Assembly (NCBI GenBank): GCA_963739545.1 | Contig: CAVUAT010000011.1 | Span: 744,001 to 808,000, forward strand | DNA length: 64,000 nt | Origin: CAVUAT01 sp963739545 | GTDB lineage: Bacteria; Actinomycetota; Thermoleophilia; Solirubrobacterales; 70-9 | Reading direction: 5' to 3' | Part shown: positions 52,182-60,165 of the stretch, piece after piece | Numbering within the stretch: position 1 is the first letter of the stretch | How the letters are laid out: each line of letters starts with the position of its first letter | Notes under the pieces: generated by a model | Database searches by the model: none | Told to the model about the DNA's origin: nothing | Seen by the model: the letters and a program-made list of their open reading frames with translations, nothing else | Program-made: the position numbers and the translations under genes

Positions 52182-53420
52182 TCAGCGCAACAGTGGGGTT
52201 TGCGCCCTGGTGTCGCGGGATTTGAGCTGCGCCTGGACGTGAATGCTCTGTAGGAGCCCGATCGCCATGAAGGTCACGAGCACCGAGGATCCTCCGTAAC
52301 TCATCAGAGGAAGTGTGATCCCGGTGACGGGCATGATCCCCATGTTCATGCCGACGTTGACCAGTATCTGGAACGTCAGCATGGCGGCGATGCCGCCGGC
52401 GATCAGGGTCCCGTACAAGTTCTTCGAGAGCGTCAACAGACGCAGCGCCCGCCATACGAGCAGGGCGTACAGGGATAGGACGAATGCGGCCCCGACGAAT
52501 CCGTAGCGCTCCCCGATCACGGCGAAGATGAAGTCCGTGTGGTGCTCGGGGAGGAAATCGAGCTCCGTCTGCGAGGCCGCATCGCCGCGGCCGGTGCGTT
52601 CACCGGCGCCGACGGCGATCTGGGACTGGCGCAGCTGGTAGCTCGAATCGCCAGGGTCGTCACTGGGGTTGAGAAAGCTTGTGAGTCGCTCCTGCTGATA
52701 GCTCTGCAGGATCGTCACCCCAGCCGCCGGGGCGATGACGAGAACGAAGGTCGCGGCGATCGCCGCGACTCCCCCCATCACCGCGAAGTGCCTCCAGGGC
52801 ACCCCGGACAAAAACAGGACCGCGATGGTGATGACCCCGAGCACCAAAGCGGTGCCGAGGTCGGGTTGCAGGAAGACGAGTGCCGCCGGCGCCAGTCCGA
52901 TGAGGACGAGCCGGGCGGTCTGTTTGGGGTCGTGGCCGCGCCGCGTTCGCTCGATCACGAATGCGGCCAGCGAGACCACGAGGAGCACCTTTGCCAGCTC
53001 CGAGGGCTGGAAGCGGAAGAAGGGGAGCTCGATCCAGCGGCGGGATCCGCGCGCCGCGGCGCCGAACACGAGCACCAGCGAGATCGCGGCGATCATCGCG
53101 CTGTAGATGCCGACGCGGAGCTCGCGGAAGCGGGAGTAGTCGATGCGGGCGACGGCGAACATGAGGACGAGGCCGATCAGGCCATAGGACATCTGGCGCA
53201 GCAGGAAGTACAGGGGGTTGCCGGCGACGTCGTCGGCCGTGGCCTCGGCGAGCGTGAAGCACGAGAACGAGATCAGCCCGATGGCGGCGACCATCATCCA
53301 GCCGTCGAAGTACGCAAGGTTCATGCGGTCCACGATCGACCCCACGCCGCGGCGGGCGTCCATCGTGATCGCGGGTCTTGCTGCTTCCATCAGTGTCTGC
53401 CCATCCGCTGCTTTCCTCAT
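52182..53420 (-). CDS. rodA: rod-shape peptidoglycan polymerase RodA
   Basis: The 412-aa SEDS protein has about ten transmembrane helices and the family motifs FRFQPSELAKVLLVVSLA, LQPDLGTALVL and MPVTGITLPLMSYGGSS. It polymerises glycan strands with its partner PBP2 (mrdA, next upstream in transcription order). The 103-bp gap to rne has no clear signal. Confidence 0.94.
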   Translation of the reverse strand: MRKAADGQTLMEAARPAITMDARRGVGSIVDRMNLAYFDGWMMVAAIGLISFSCFTLAEATADDVAGNPLYFLLRQMSYGLIGLVLMFAVARIDYSRFRELRVGIYSAMIAAISLVLVFGAAARGSRRWIELPFFRFQPSELAKVLLVVSLAAFVIERTRRGHDPKQTARLVLIGLAPAALVFLQPDLGTALVLGVITIAVLFLSGVPWRHFAVMGGVAAIAATFVLVIAPAAGVTILQSYQQERLTSFLNPSDDPGDSSYQLRQSQIAVGAGERTGRGDAASQTELDFLPEHHTDFIFAVIGERYGFVGAAFVLSLYALLVWRALRLLTLSKNLYGTLIAGGIAAMLTFQILVNVGMNMGIMPVTGITLPLMSYGGSSVLVTFMAIGLLQSIHVQAQLKSRDTRAQTPLLR

Positions 53421-53472
53421 TCCGGCTGCTCTCGGCGGGACGTACCTACGTTAATAAGGACCCGGTGGGGTC

Positions 53473-55383
53473 TCATTCGACCGGCGTCTCCTGGTTGGTG
53501 GACGCGGTCGGGGTGATCGGAGCCTCGAAGTACTTCTCCAGGATCCTCGCCGCGACCGGCGCAGCCGAGTCGGCGCCGAAGCCGCCGCGCTCAATTGTGA
53601 CAACCACAACGATCTCGGGGTCGTTGGCGGGCGCGAGGGCCGCGTACCACGCCTGGTCTGGCACCGGCATGCCGCTGTCATAGAAGCCACGCTCGGCGGT
53701 ACCGGTCTTGCCGGCGACGTCCACCGGGAAGTTGCCGAAGACGGGATAGGACGTCCCGCCCTGTTCCATCGCGGCACGGGTTAACCCGGTGAGGATCGTT
53801 TGGCGAGCCTCCTCGGGGATGTCGACAGTCCGCTTTTCGGCGGGCCTGATCTCCTCGAGGACCTCACCGGTGACCGTCTCGACGCTCCTCCCGAGGTGGG
53901 GAGTGACGATGCGGCCGCCGTTGCCGATCGCCGCGTAGGCGGTCGCCATCTGCAGCGGGTCGGCCTGCAGGTCTCCCTGTCCGACCGCGAGGTTGATGTT
54001 GTCGCCGCCCGTCCAGGGGCGGTCGGTCTGCTTGTCGCGGAAGAGCCGGTTGCGCCAGGCCGGATACGGCACGAGGCCCTCGCCTTCAGCGGGAAGATCG
54101 ATTCCGGTCTGCTCGCCCAGCCCGAGCTCGCCGGCGACCTCCTGCAACGCGCCGCCGCGGCCCGTGTTCTTGTTGAGCTCGTAGCCGAGCCCGTAGAAGT
54201 ACACGTCAGATGAGACCTTGAACGCGTCGCTCATGTCGACGGGACCGAAGACCTGGTCGCCTGCGTTCTTGAACTTCGTCACCGAGTCTCCGGGCGCCGT
54301 ATAGACCCCATCGTCGTTGACGACGTCGCCCGGCGCGATCAGCTTCTCCCTCAGTGCGGCGACGGCCGTGATCGGCTTGAAGATCGATCCCGTCGGATAC
54401 AGCCCCTGCGTCGCCCGGTTCGCAAGTGGCGCGTCGTTCTCTCGCGAGACGAGCGCCCTGTATTGGCGCTCCGTGATCGGTCTCGTGAAGATCTCGGGGT
54501 CGAAGGTGGGGGCCGAGCCCATCGCCAGGATCTCGCCGGTGTCGACGCTCATCGCCACGTAGGCGCCCGGCAGCCCGAACGAGCCGAGCGCTCCGTCGCC
54601 CTCGGCCTGCAGATCGGAGTCGATCGTCAGCCGGACGTTGTCGCCGGCCTCGGCGCGCTCGCTGCCGAGCTGCCCTGTCGGGCGGCCCAGGGCGTCGACC
54701 TGGAACCGGCTGGCGCCGGGCCTACCGCGCAAGAAGCGGTCGTACTCGTACTCGATTCCCGACTGGCCGACCGTGTCGGTCTGCTCGAGGCCGGCGTAGC
54801 GCGGCAGCTCGAGCTGCTCTGCGGTCACCTCGCCGACGTTGCCGAACAGGTGCGCCGCGATGCTGCCCTGCCTGTACTCGCGCGCGAAGACGCGCTCGAC
54901 CGTGACGCCGCGGAAGCGGCTCTGGTTCTCGCGCAGGAAGAAGACCTTCCCGACGCCGAGCCCCCGCTCGAGGATCACGGGGCTGCTCGTGGACTCCTTG
55001 CGCACATCGGCGATCTCCCGCTCCATCTCCTGCGGGGTTTCGCCCGTCACCGTCTCGAGGCCCCGCATCAGCGAGCGGCGCTCGTCGCTGCCGGGCTTCG
55101 GCAGGTCGCGCGGCTGCACGTAGAGGGCGAGGTCGGTGCGGTTGGCGACCAGCACCTTGCCGTCGCGGTCGACGATGTTCCCGCGCGGCGCCTGCACTCG
55201 CACCTCGCGCACGCGGTTGTCGTTCGCCTGTTCGCGGAAGTCGTCGCCCGAGAGCACCTGGAGGAACCAGAGGCGCAGGAAGATGACGGCGAACACTGCG
55301 ACGGCGATCCCTGTCAGGACCGTCGCGCGGCGCGAGAGCGCCGAGGTGCGGGGCGGCTCGTCTGGCCTGTGTCGGTACATCAT
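53473..55383 (-). CDS. mrdA: penicillin-binding protein 2 (elongation transpeptidase)
   Basis: The 636-aa class B PBP has an N-terminal membrane anchor (about residues 24-45), a dimerisation domain (RVREVRVQAPRGNIVDRDG) and a transpeptidase domain. The catalytic serine is in YPTGSIFKPIT (SxxK), followed by SSDVYFYGLG (SxN-like SSD) and DVAGKTGTAE (KTG). Together with RodA it builds lateral wall. It lies 7 bp after mreD. Confidence 0.95.
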   Translation of the reverse strand: MMYRHRPDEPPRTSALSRRATVLTGIAVAVFAVIFLRLWFLQVLSGDDFREQANDNRVREVRVQAPRGNIVDRDGKVLVANRTDLALYVQPRDLPKPGSDERRSLMRGLETVTGETPQEMEREIADVRKESTSSPVILERGLGVGKVFFLRENQSRFRGVTVERVFAREYRQGSIAAHLFGNVGEVTAEQLELPRYAGLEQTDTVGQSGIEYEYDRFLRGRPGASRFQVDALGRPTGQLGSERAEAGDNVRLTIDSDLQAEGDGALGSFGLPGAYVAMSVDTGEILAMGSAPTFDPEIFTRPITERQYRALVSRENDAPLANRATQGLYPTGSIFKPITAVAALREKLIAPGDVVNDDGVYTAPGDSVTKFKNAGDQVFGPVDMSDAFKVSSDVYFYGLGYELNKNTGRGGALQEVAGELGLGEQTGIDLPAEGEGLVPYPAWRNRLFRDKQTDRPWTGGDNINLAVGQGDLQADPLQMATAYAAIGNGGRIVTPHLGRSVETVTGEVLEEIRPAEKRTVDIPEEARQTILTGLTRAAMEQGGTSYPVFGNFPVDVAGKTGTAERGFYDSGMPVPDQAWYAALAPANDPEIVVVVTIERGGFGADSAAPVAARILEKYFEAPITPTASTNQETPVE

Positions 55384-55390
55384 CGGGGCA

Positions 55391-55954
55391 CTAACTCCTG
55401 CTTTCCGCGGCCGGGCCCGGCGCCGCCGGTCGGCGCCTCGCCGCGGGCCGGTCCTCGACCAGCGCCGGCCGCAGCACCAGTCTGACGAGTAGGAAGACGG
55501 GAAGGGCCAGCCCGGCGCCCAGCAGGGTCTTGACCAGGGCGTCGCGGACGACGATCACGCTCACGTCGGCGTCGACGCCGGTGCCGACCTGCACCGCCGC
55601 GAAGGCGACCGCCCCGAGAAATGTCATGCCCGCGCCGAGCAGCGGCACGACCCCGGTCGTCGGCTTTCCGATGCTTTCGCGGTATCGCCCGGAGACGTAG
55701 CCCACGGCCATCAGGGCGGCGGCGAAGGCGCCGAGGGTCTGCATCAGCAGGCAGTCGATGAGCAGCCCGATCGAGAAGCCTCCGACCGCGCCCGAAAGGC
55801 TGCCGCCGAGCAGCCCCAGCGTCATCACCACGAGCACCGCGCCGTCGGGGCTCGAGCCGAACAGCTCGATCTTCGAGAAGAAGACGACCTGCAGCAGCGC
55901 CGTGACCAGCACCAGAGCCGCGAGGCGCACCCAGATCTTCGGGGTGAGGATCAC
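55391..55954 (-). CDS. mreD: rod-shape determining protein MreD
   Basis: The 187-aa protein has five or six hydrophobic helices and MreD-like segments (LVLVTALLQVVFFSKIELFG, PDGAVLVVMTLGLLGGSLSGA). It overlaps mreC by 4 nt (ATGA), the usual mreC-mreD coupling. It ends with a Pro/Arg-rich cytoplasmic tail. Confidence 0.88.
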   Translation of the reverse strand: MILTPKIWVRLAALVLVTALLQVVFFSKIELFGSSPDGAVLVVMTLGLLGGSLSGAVGGFSIGLLIDCLLMQTLGAFAAALMAVGYVSGRYRESIGKPTTGVVPLLGAGMTFLGAVAFAAVQVGTGVDADVSVIVVRDALVKTLLGAGLALPVFLLVRLVLRPALVEDRPAARRRPAAPGPAAESRS

Positions 55955-56811
55955 TTGTTGCCTTCAGACTGGACCAACGCCTGGACGAACTCCATGTCGC
56001 GGAGGTCGGCGTAGGGGCTGACGTCGACGCGCTGGTAGGCCTGCTGCTCCTCGAGCGATGAATCCGTGACGTTGCCGATCGGGATCCCCGGCGGGAACAG
56101 CGAATCGAGCGCCTCGCTCGCGAATCCAGCCGTCACGACCATCTGGTTCTCGTTGATCTCCTCGCCGCGCTGGACGAAGTTCAGCTGCAGCTTGCCCTCG
56201 TCGCCCACGGTGGGCTCGATCACGCCCGTGGCGCCCTCCGGCAGCACCCGCCCGGTGACCGAGCTGTTGGCGTCGGTGATCAGCGTCACCTGGGCGGTGC
56301 CGCTCGTGGTCGCGGTGACGCGCCCCGCGAGGCCGTCGGCTGCGACGACAGGGTCGTCAACCCGCACGCCCGCGCTCGAGCCCTTGTCGATCGTCACGGT
56401 CGAGTACCAGACGGTCGGAGAGCGGCCGATGACCCGCGCGGTGACGCCCTCGAACCCCGGCGGAATCAGGCCGCCGACGGTCCCCTGGAGCGCAGCGAGC
56501 TCCTCGCCTTGCGCGGTCGCCGCCTGCGCCTGCGCGAGCTGGTCGCGGGCCTCGGAGAGGTCTTCCTTCAGCTGCTCGTTATCGCCGCGCGCCTCGAATG
56601 TCTCGTCGAACCAGTTGACGAAGTCGCGCGCTGGCTTCAGGGCGCGGTCGGCTCCCTCTGAGACGGGGCCGAGGGCGCCTGCGACACCCCGCTGCACGCG
56701 ATGGAACGGACCGTCCGCTCCCTCGCGGAAGTACAGGCTGAGCAGCGTCAGCGATGCGGCGACGAGCAGCAAGAGCACCGCTCTGCGGCGCCGGACCTGC
56801 TTGCGATACAT
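55951..56811 (-). CDS. mreC: rod-shape determining protein MreC
   Basis: The 286-aa protein has an N-terminal transmembrane helix (about 10-26, VLLLLVAASLTLLSLYF), a coiled coil (about 75-105), and the beta-barrel MreC domain (VIGRSPTVWYSTVTIDKGSSAG, LITDANSSVTGRVL). It scaffolds the elongasome. mreB, normally directly upstream, is absent: maf and ndk occupy that place. Confidence 0.92.
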   Translation of the reverse strand: MYRKQVRRRRAVLLLLVAASLTLLSLYFREGADGPFHRVQRGVAGALGPVSEGADRALKPARDFVNWFDETFEARGDNEQLKEDLSEARDQLAQAQAATAQGEELAALQGTVGGLIPPGFEGVTARVIGRSPTVWYSTVTIDKGSSAGVRVDDPVVAADGLAGRVTATTSGTAQVTLITDANSSVTGRVLPEGATGVIEPTVGDEGKLQLNFVQRGEEINENQMVVTAGFASEALDSLFPPGIPIGNVTDSSLEEQQAYQRVDVSPYADLRDMEFVQALVQSEGNK

Positions 56812-56877
56812 GTGTCGAACCTCGAGTCCATAAGAAGTCTTGTCCCCTGACCTACCGAACGAATGTAGCGGAGGCCC

Positions 56878-57463
56878 TCAAGCTGGCTGAAATGCTGGCT
56901 CCAGCGACAGGAGCAGGGGAATCGGCAGCCCGATCACGTTCGAGACGTCGCCTGAGACCCCTTCGACGAGTGCCGAACCGAGGCCCTGGATCGCGTAGGA
57001 CCCCGCGCGCCCCTCCCACTCCCCCGACGCCGAGGTACGCGTCCAGCAGCGGGCCGTCGAGCTCGCGGAAGCGGACGGTCGTGCGCTCGATCCCCTCGCG
57101 GCCCTCGAACACGCCCTCGTCGTCGACCCCGGGGCCCATCAGCGCGATCGCGCCGAACACCTCGTGCTCGCGGCCCGAGAGGCGGCGCAGGTGCTCGCGC
57201 GCCTGGGACTCGTCGTCGGGCTGGCCGAGCACCTCACCGTCGAGCGCGACCTCGGTGTCGCCCCCGATCACCAGCGTCCCCGGGCGCGCCGTGGCGGCGA
57301 TCGACGCGGCCTTCCAGCGCGCGTTGACCAGCACGAGCTCGCTCGGCTCCCCCTCTGCGAGCTCCTCGACCTTCGGCTCCGCGACCTCGAACTCCACGTC
57401 GAGCGCCTCGAGCAGTGCGCGGCGCTGCGGCGAGCGCGACGCGAGGATCGTCCGGAAGCTCAG
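56878..57463 (-). pseudogene. maf: Maf-like nucleotide pyrophosphatase, frame interrupted by one base
   Basis: The N-terminal signature LASRSPQRRALLEAL is encoded upstream of any ATG, GTG or TTG in frame. The nearest candidate start is CTG 57463, whose CTGA overlaps the ndk stop. The core GDTEVALDGEVLGQPDD and REHEVFGAIAL is canonical. One extra base near 57027-57036 shifts the C-terminus. Removing it restores AYL-ASGEWEGRAGSYAIQGLG and an ending at TGA 56880-56878, with LPIPLLLSLEPAFQPA. Maf/YceF proteins hydrolyse noncanonical nucleotides. Confidence 0.7.
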
Positions 57464-57870
57464 ATTTCCGGGAACCAGATCCCCGTTTCGCGCTCGGCGG
57501 ACTCAGGCGAGTCCGAGCCGTGCACGAGGTTGAACGTGACCTCGGTGCCGTAGGCGCCTCGGATCGAGCCGGCGTCCGCCTCGACCGGGTCGGTCGCTCC
57601 GATCACCTGCCGCGCGGCCTTGATCGCGTTCGGGCCCTCGAGCACCATCGCGACGAGGGGGCCGCCCGTGATGAACGAGACGAGCTCGCCGAAGAAGGGC
57701 TTGTCGGAGTGCTCGGCGTAGTGCTCGTTCGCGATCGCCTCGTCGGCCACGAGCTGCTTCAGCGCGACGAGGGACATCCCCTTGCGCTCGAAGCGGGCGA
57801 TCACCTCGCCGGTGAGCCGGCGCTCGAAGGCATCGGGCTTCACGAGGATCAGTGTGCGTTCAGCGGCCAC
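57460..57870 (-). CDS. ndk: nucleoside diphosphate kinase
   Basis: The 136-aa kinase has ERTLILVKPDAFERRLTGEV at the N-terminus and the phosphohistidine in NLVHGSDSPESAERE (the H of LVHGSDS). It equilibrates NTP pools. ndk directly before maf and mreC matches the actinobacterial ndk-mre order except for the missing mreB. Confidence 0.97.
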   Translation of the reverse strand: MAAERTLILVKPDAFERRLTGEVIARFERKGMSLVALKQLVADEAIANEHYAEHSDKPFFGELVSFITGGPLVAMVLEGPNAIKAARQVIGATDPVEADAGSIRGAYGTEVTFNLVHGSDSPESAERETGIWFPEI

Positions 57871-57895
57871 GAGGCGAAGAAGCTACAGGGCGCGG

Positions 57896-58609
57896 TCAGC
57901 GCGTGGAGCGCGAGCTGCTTGGGCGCTCGGGCCGACTGGAGGCGTCGGGGTCGAACGATCGCTGGGTGCGGCTCTCGCCGCCGTCGGAGCGGGCGGGGCG
58001 CTCGGTACGCGGCGACTCGCGATCGGGGCGCTCGCTGCGCGACGAAGACGAGGCGGAGCCCGATCGTGAGCTCCGCGCCGCCGCGCGCTCGCGTCGCTTG
58101 CTGCGCTCGGCCCGCGTCTTGTCCCGCGTGCCGGATTCCTCGCTGGAGCCGGAGCGCTCGCGCGTGCGGCGCACCTCGGTCTCGCAGTAGGGACACCTCC
58201 CCCACTTCGGGTCTAGCGGCTTGCTGCACTTCCGGCACGGGTTCCGCAGCCGGCGCTCGCAGTTAGGACAGCGAAGGTAGTTGCGCTCGATCGGGTACTC
58301 GCAGTGCGGGCACGACTGCTCGATCAGCTGGCGCAGGCGGAGCTCGGCCGCCCGCAGCTCGAGGCCGCGCTCCTCACGGTCCTCGAGGAACTCCGGCGGG
58401 CGAAGGATCGTATATACGACTGTGCCGATGAAGGGGAAGACCGACGCCGCGGTCGCGCAAGCGATCAAAACGGGGTCGTCGATGCGCCGCTTGGCGTCCA
58501 GGTAGGTCCAGTAGATCAGCGCCACGTAGACCACGACCAGGAACAGGACGAGGAGGTTGATCACGAGGCTCAGGGCCCCGCCGTCTATGCCGAATATCGC
58601 AGTGAGCAT
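57896..58609 (-). CDS. membrane-anchored double zinc-ribbon protein with Ser/Arg-rich tail
   Basis: The 237-aa protein has two transmembrane segments (about residues 12-36 and 45-70), then four CxxC knuckles (CPHC, CPNC, CRKC, CPYC) forming two zinc ribbons. A low-complexity tail of about 85 residues rich in Ser, Arg and Glu follows (SRSGSASSSSRSERPDRES). It resembles actinobacterial zinc-ribbon membrane proteins of unknown function. The tail is probably disordered. Confidence 0.78.
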   Translation of the reverse strand: MLTAIFGIDGGALSLVINLLVLFLVVVYVALIYWTYLDAKRRIDDPVLIACATAASVFPFIGTVVYTILRPPEFLEDREERGLELRAAELRLRQLIEQSCPHCEYPIERNYLRCPNCERRLRNPCRKCSKPLDPKWGRCPYCETEVRRTRERSGSSEESGTRDKTRAERSKRRERAAARSSRSGSASSSSRSERPDRESPRTERPARSDGGESRTQRSFDPDASSRPERPSSSRSTR

Positions 58610-58694
58610 GGGGATCAGGGCGGCCGAGTCTACTTTCGTCGGGTTTGCAGGGAACCCTGCCGGACGAGTGGTCGGCCCGGCAGCGAGGGCCGGC

Positions 58695-58835
58695 TCAGAG
58701 GAACATCAATCCGAACACGTAGCCGATTCCAAAGAACACCAGGATGACGACGGCGACGACGAGCGCCACCAGTCCCATCATCGTCAGCAACTCTCCGCGG
58801 GCTTCTCGATCCATCTGCCGGATAAGAAGGTACAT
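58695..58835 (-). CDS. small single-pass membrane protein, 46 aa
   Basis: ATG 58835 reads MYLLIRQMDREARGELLTMM, then a hydrophobic helix (about residues 20-44) and ends GLMFL. An in-frame ATG follows at residue 8. It sits on the coding strand between folC and the zinc-ribbon gene; the gap to the latter holds a palindrome (GCAGGGAACCCTGC, 58647-58660). No family recognised. Confidence 0.5.
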   Translation of the reverse strand: MYLLIRQMDREARGELLTMMGLVALVVAVVILVFFGIGYVFGLMFL

Positions 58836-58912
58836 CACCGCCGTCTCATCCCACGCACACCCGCGACCGCGCTCCAGGCTCGGTGGCGTTGGGTGAACGA
58901 GCCGTCCGGCCC

Positions 58913-60100
58913 CTAGCCGCCTCGGCCGCCGAGCACCTCAAGCGCGGAGCCGATCAGGAAGTGCGAGCCGGTGACGAGCAGCGGCAGACCCAGCTCGCCC
59001 GCCAGCGCGCTCGCCCGTCCGACCGCAGCCTCGAGGGAGGGCTCGGGCTCGGCCCCCACCCCGCGCTCGGCGAACAGAGAGGTCAGCCGCGACGCGGGCT
59101 GCGAGCGCCCGCCGGGCCTGCCGCCGGCGGCGATCGCCGACTCGAGAACCTCGGTGCAGACGACCCGCGCGCAGTGGGGGGCGAGCGCTGCGGCGATCGC
59201 CTCCGCATCCTTGCCCTCTAGCACGGCGAGGACGCAGACGGCGCGGTCGGCCGGGGCCAGGAGCTCGGGCAGGGCCTCGGCCAGGGCGCGGGCTCCATCG
59301 GCGTTGTGGGCCGCGTCGAGGATCGCCGGCGGATCGCCCGGTAGCAGCTGCGCCCGCCCGGGAACGGGCAGCGAGGCGACCGCGGCCTCGACCGCCGGCG
59401 CGCGCAGGTCCCCCGCGATCACCTGCGCCGCGGCGAGCGCGAGCCCGAGGTTGCGGCGCTGGTAGGACGGCATCCCCTCTGCGAAGGCTCCGGGCGCCTC
59501 GCCCGCGACGAGGGTCGTCGCGTGGTGAGCGGCGGCCTCGCGTTCGGCGACGGCGTCTGCCTCTGCCGGCAGCTCGCCGTGGATGAGCACGCTGCGGTCG
59601 CGCAGGACGGCCAGCTTCTCGGCGGCGATCTCCTCGATCGTCTCACCGAGGTACTCGGTGTGGTCGAGCCCGATTGAAGTCAGCACGGTCGCGCGCGAGC
59701 CGATCACGTTGGTGGCGTCCAGCCTTCCTCCGAGCCCCGCCTCGATCACGCCGACCTCGACCTTGGCCGCGGCGAACGCCACGAAGGCCGCCGCGGTCAG
59801 CAACTCGAACTGGGTCACCGGCCCGTCTTCGCCCGCCGCGCGGTCGGCAACCCTCGCCGCCTCCTCGGCTCGCTCCACGGCCTGGTCGAACGCCGCCTCG
59901 GCGATCGGCTGGCCGCCGATCACGATGCGCTCGCCCCACGAGATCAGGTGGGGCGAGACGTAGGCCCCCGCGCTGACGCCGTGGGCGTCGAGCAGGGCGG
60001 CGGTCATGCGGGCGACAGAGGTCTTGCCGTTGGTGCCGACCACGTGGATCGAGGCAAACCGGCGCTGCGGCATGCCGAGAACCGCGGTGAGGCGGTGCAT
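58913..60100 (-). CDS. folC: bifunctional folylpolyglutamate/dihydrofolate synthase
   Basis: The 395-aa Mur-ligase-fold enzyme has the P-loop VVGTNGKTSVARM and the conserved ASIH before it, SPHLISWGERI, and ILDAAHNADGARAL. It adds glutamate to folates. ATG 60100 gives a shortened N-terminus: the 18 codons upstream read REPLGWRLGLER, which matches the normal FolC N-terminus, yet contain no ATG, GTG or TTG back to the valS end. The true start may be a rare codon or lie in a shifted frame. Confidence 0.9.
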   Translation of the reverse strand: MHRLTAVLGMPQRRFASIHVVGTNGKTSVARMTAALLDAHGVSAGAYVSPHLISWGERIVIGGQPIAEAAFDQAVERAEEAARVADRAAGEDGPVTQFELLTAAAFVAFAAAKVEVGVIEAGLGGRLDATNVIGSRATVLTSIGLDHTEYLGETIEEIAAEKLAVLRDRSVLIHGELPAEADAVAEREAAAHHATTLVAGEAPGAFAEGMPSYQRRNLGLALAAAQVIAGDLRAPAVEAAVASLPVPGRAQLLPGDPPAILDAAHNADGARALAEALPELLAPADRAVCVLAVLEGKDAEAIAAALAPHCARVVCTEVLESAIAAGGRPGGRSQPASRLTSLFAERGVGAEPEPSLEAAVGRASALAGELGLPLLVTGSHFLIGSALEVLGGRGG

Positions 60101-60165
60101 ACGCTCGAGCCCGAGGCGCCAGCCGAGGGGCTCACGCGCGCGGAGGATCTGTTCGGCGGCCGGTG

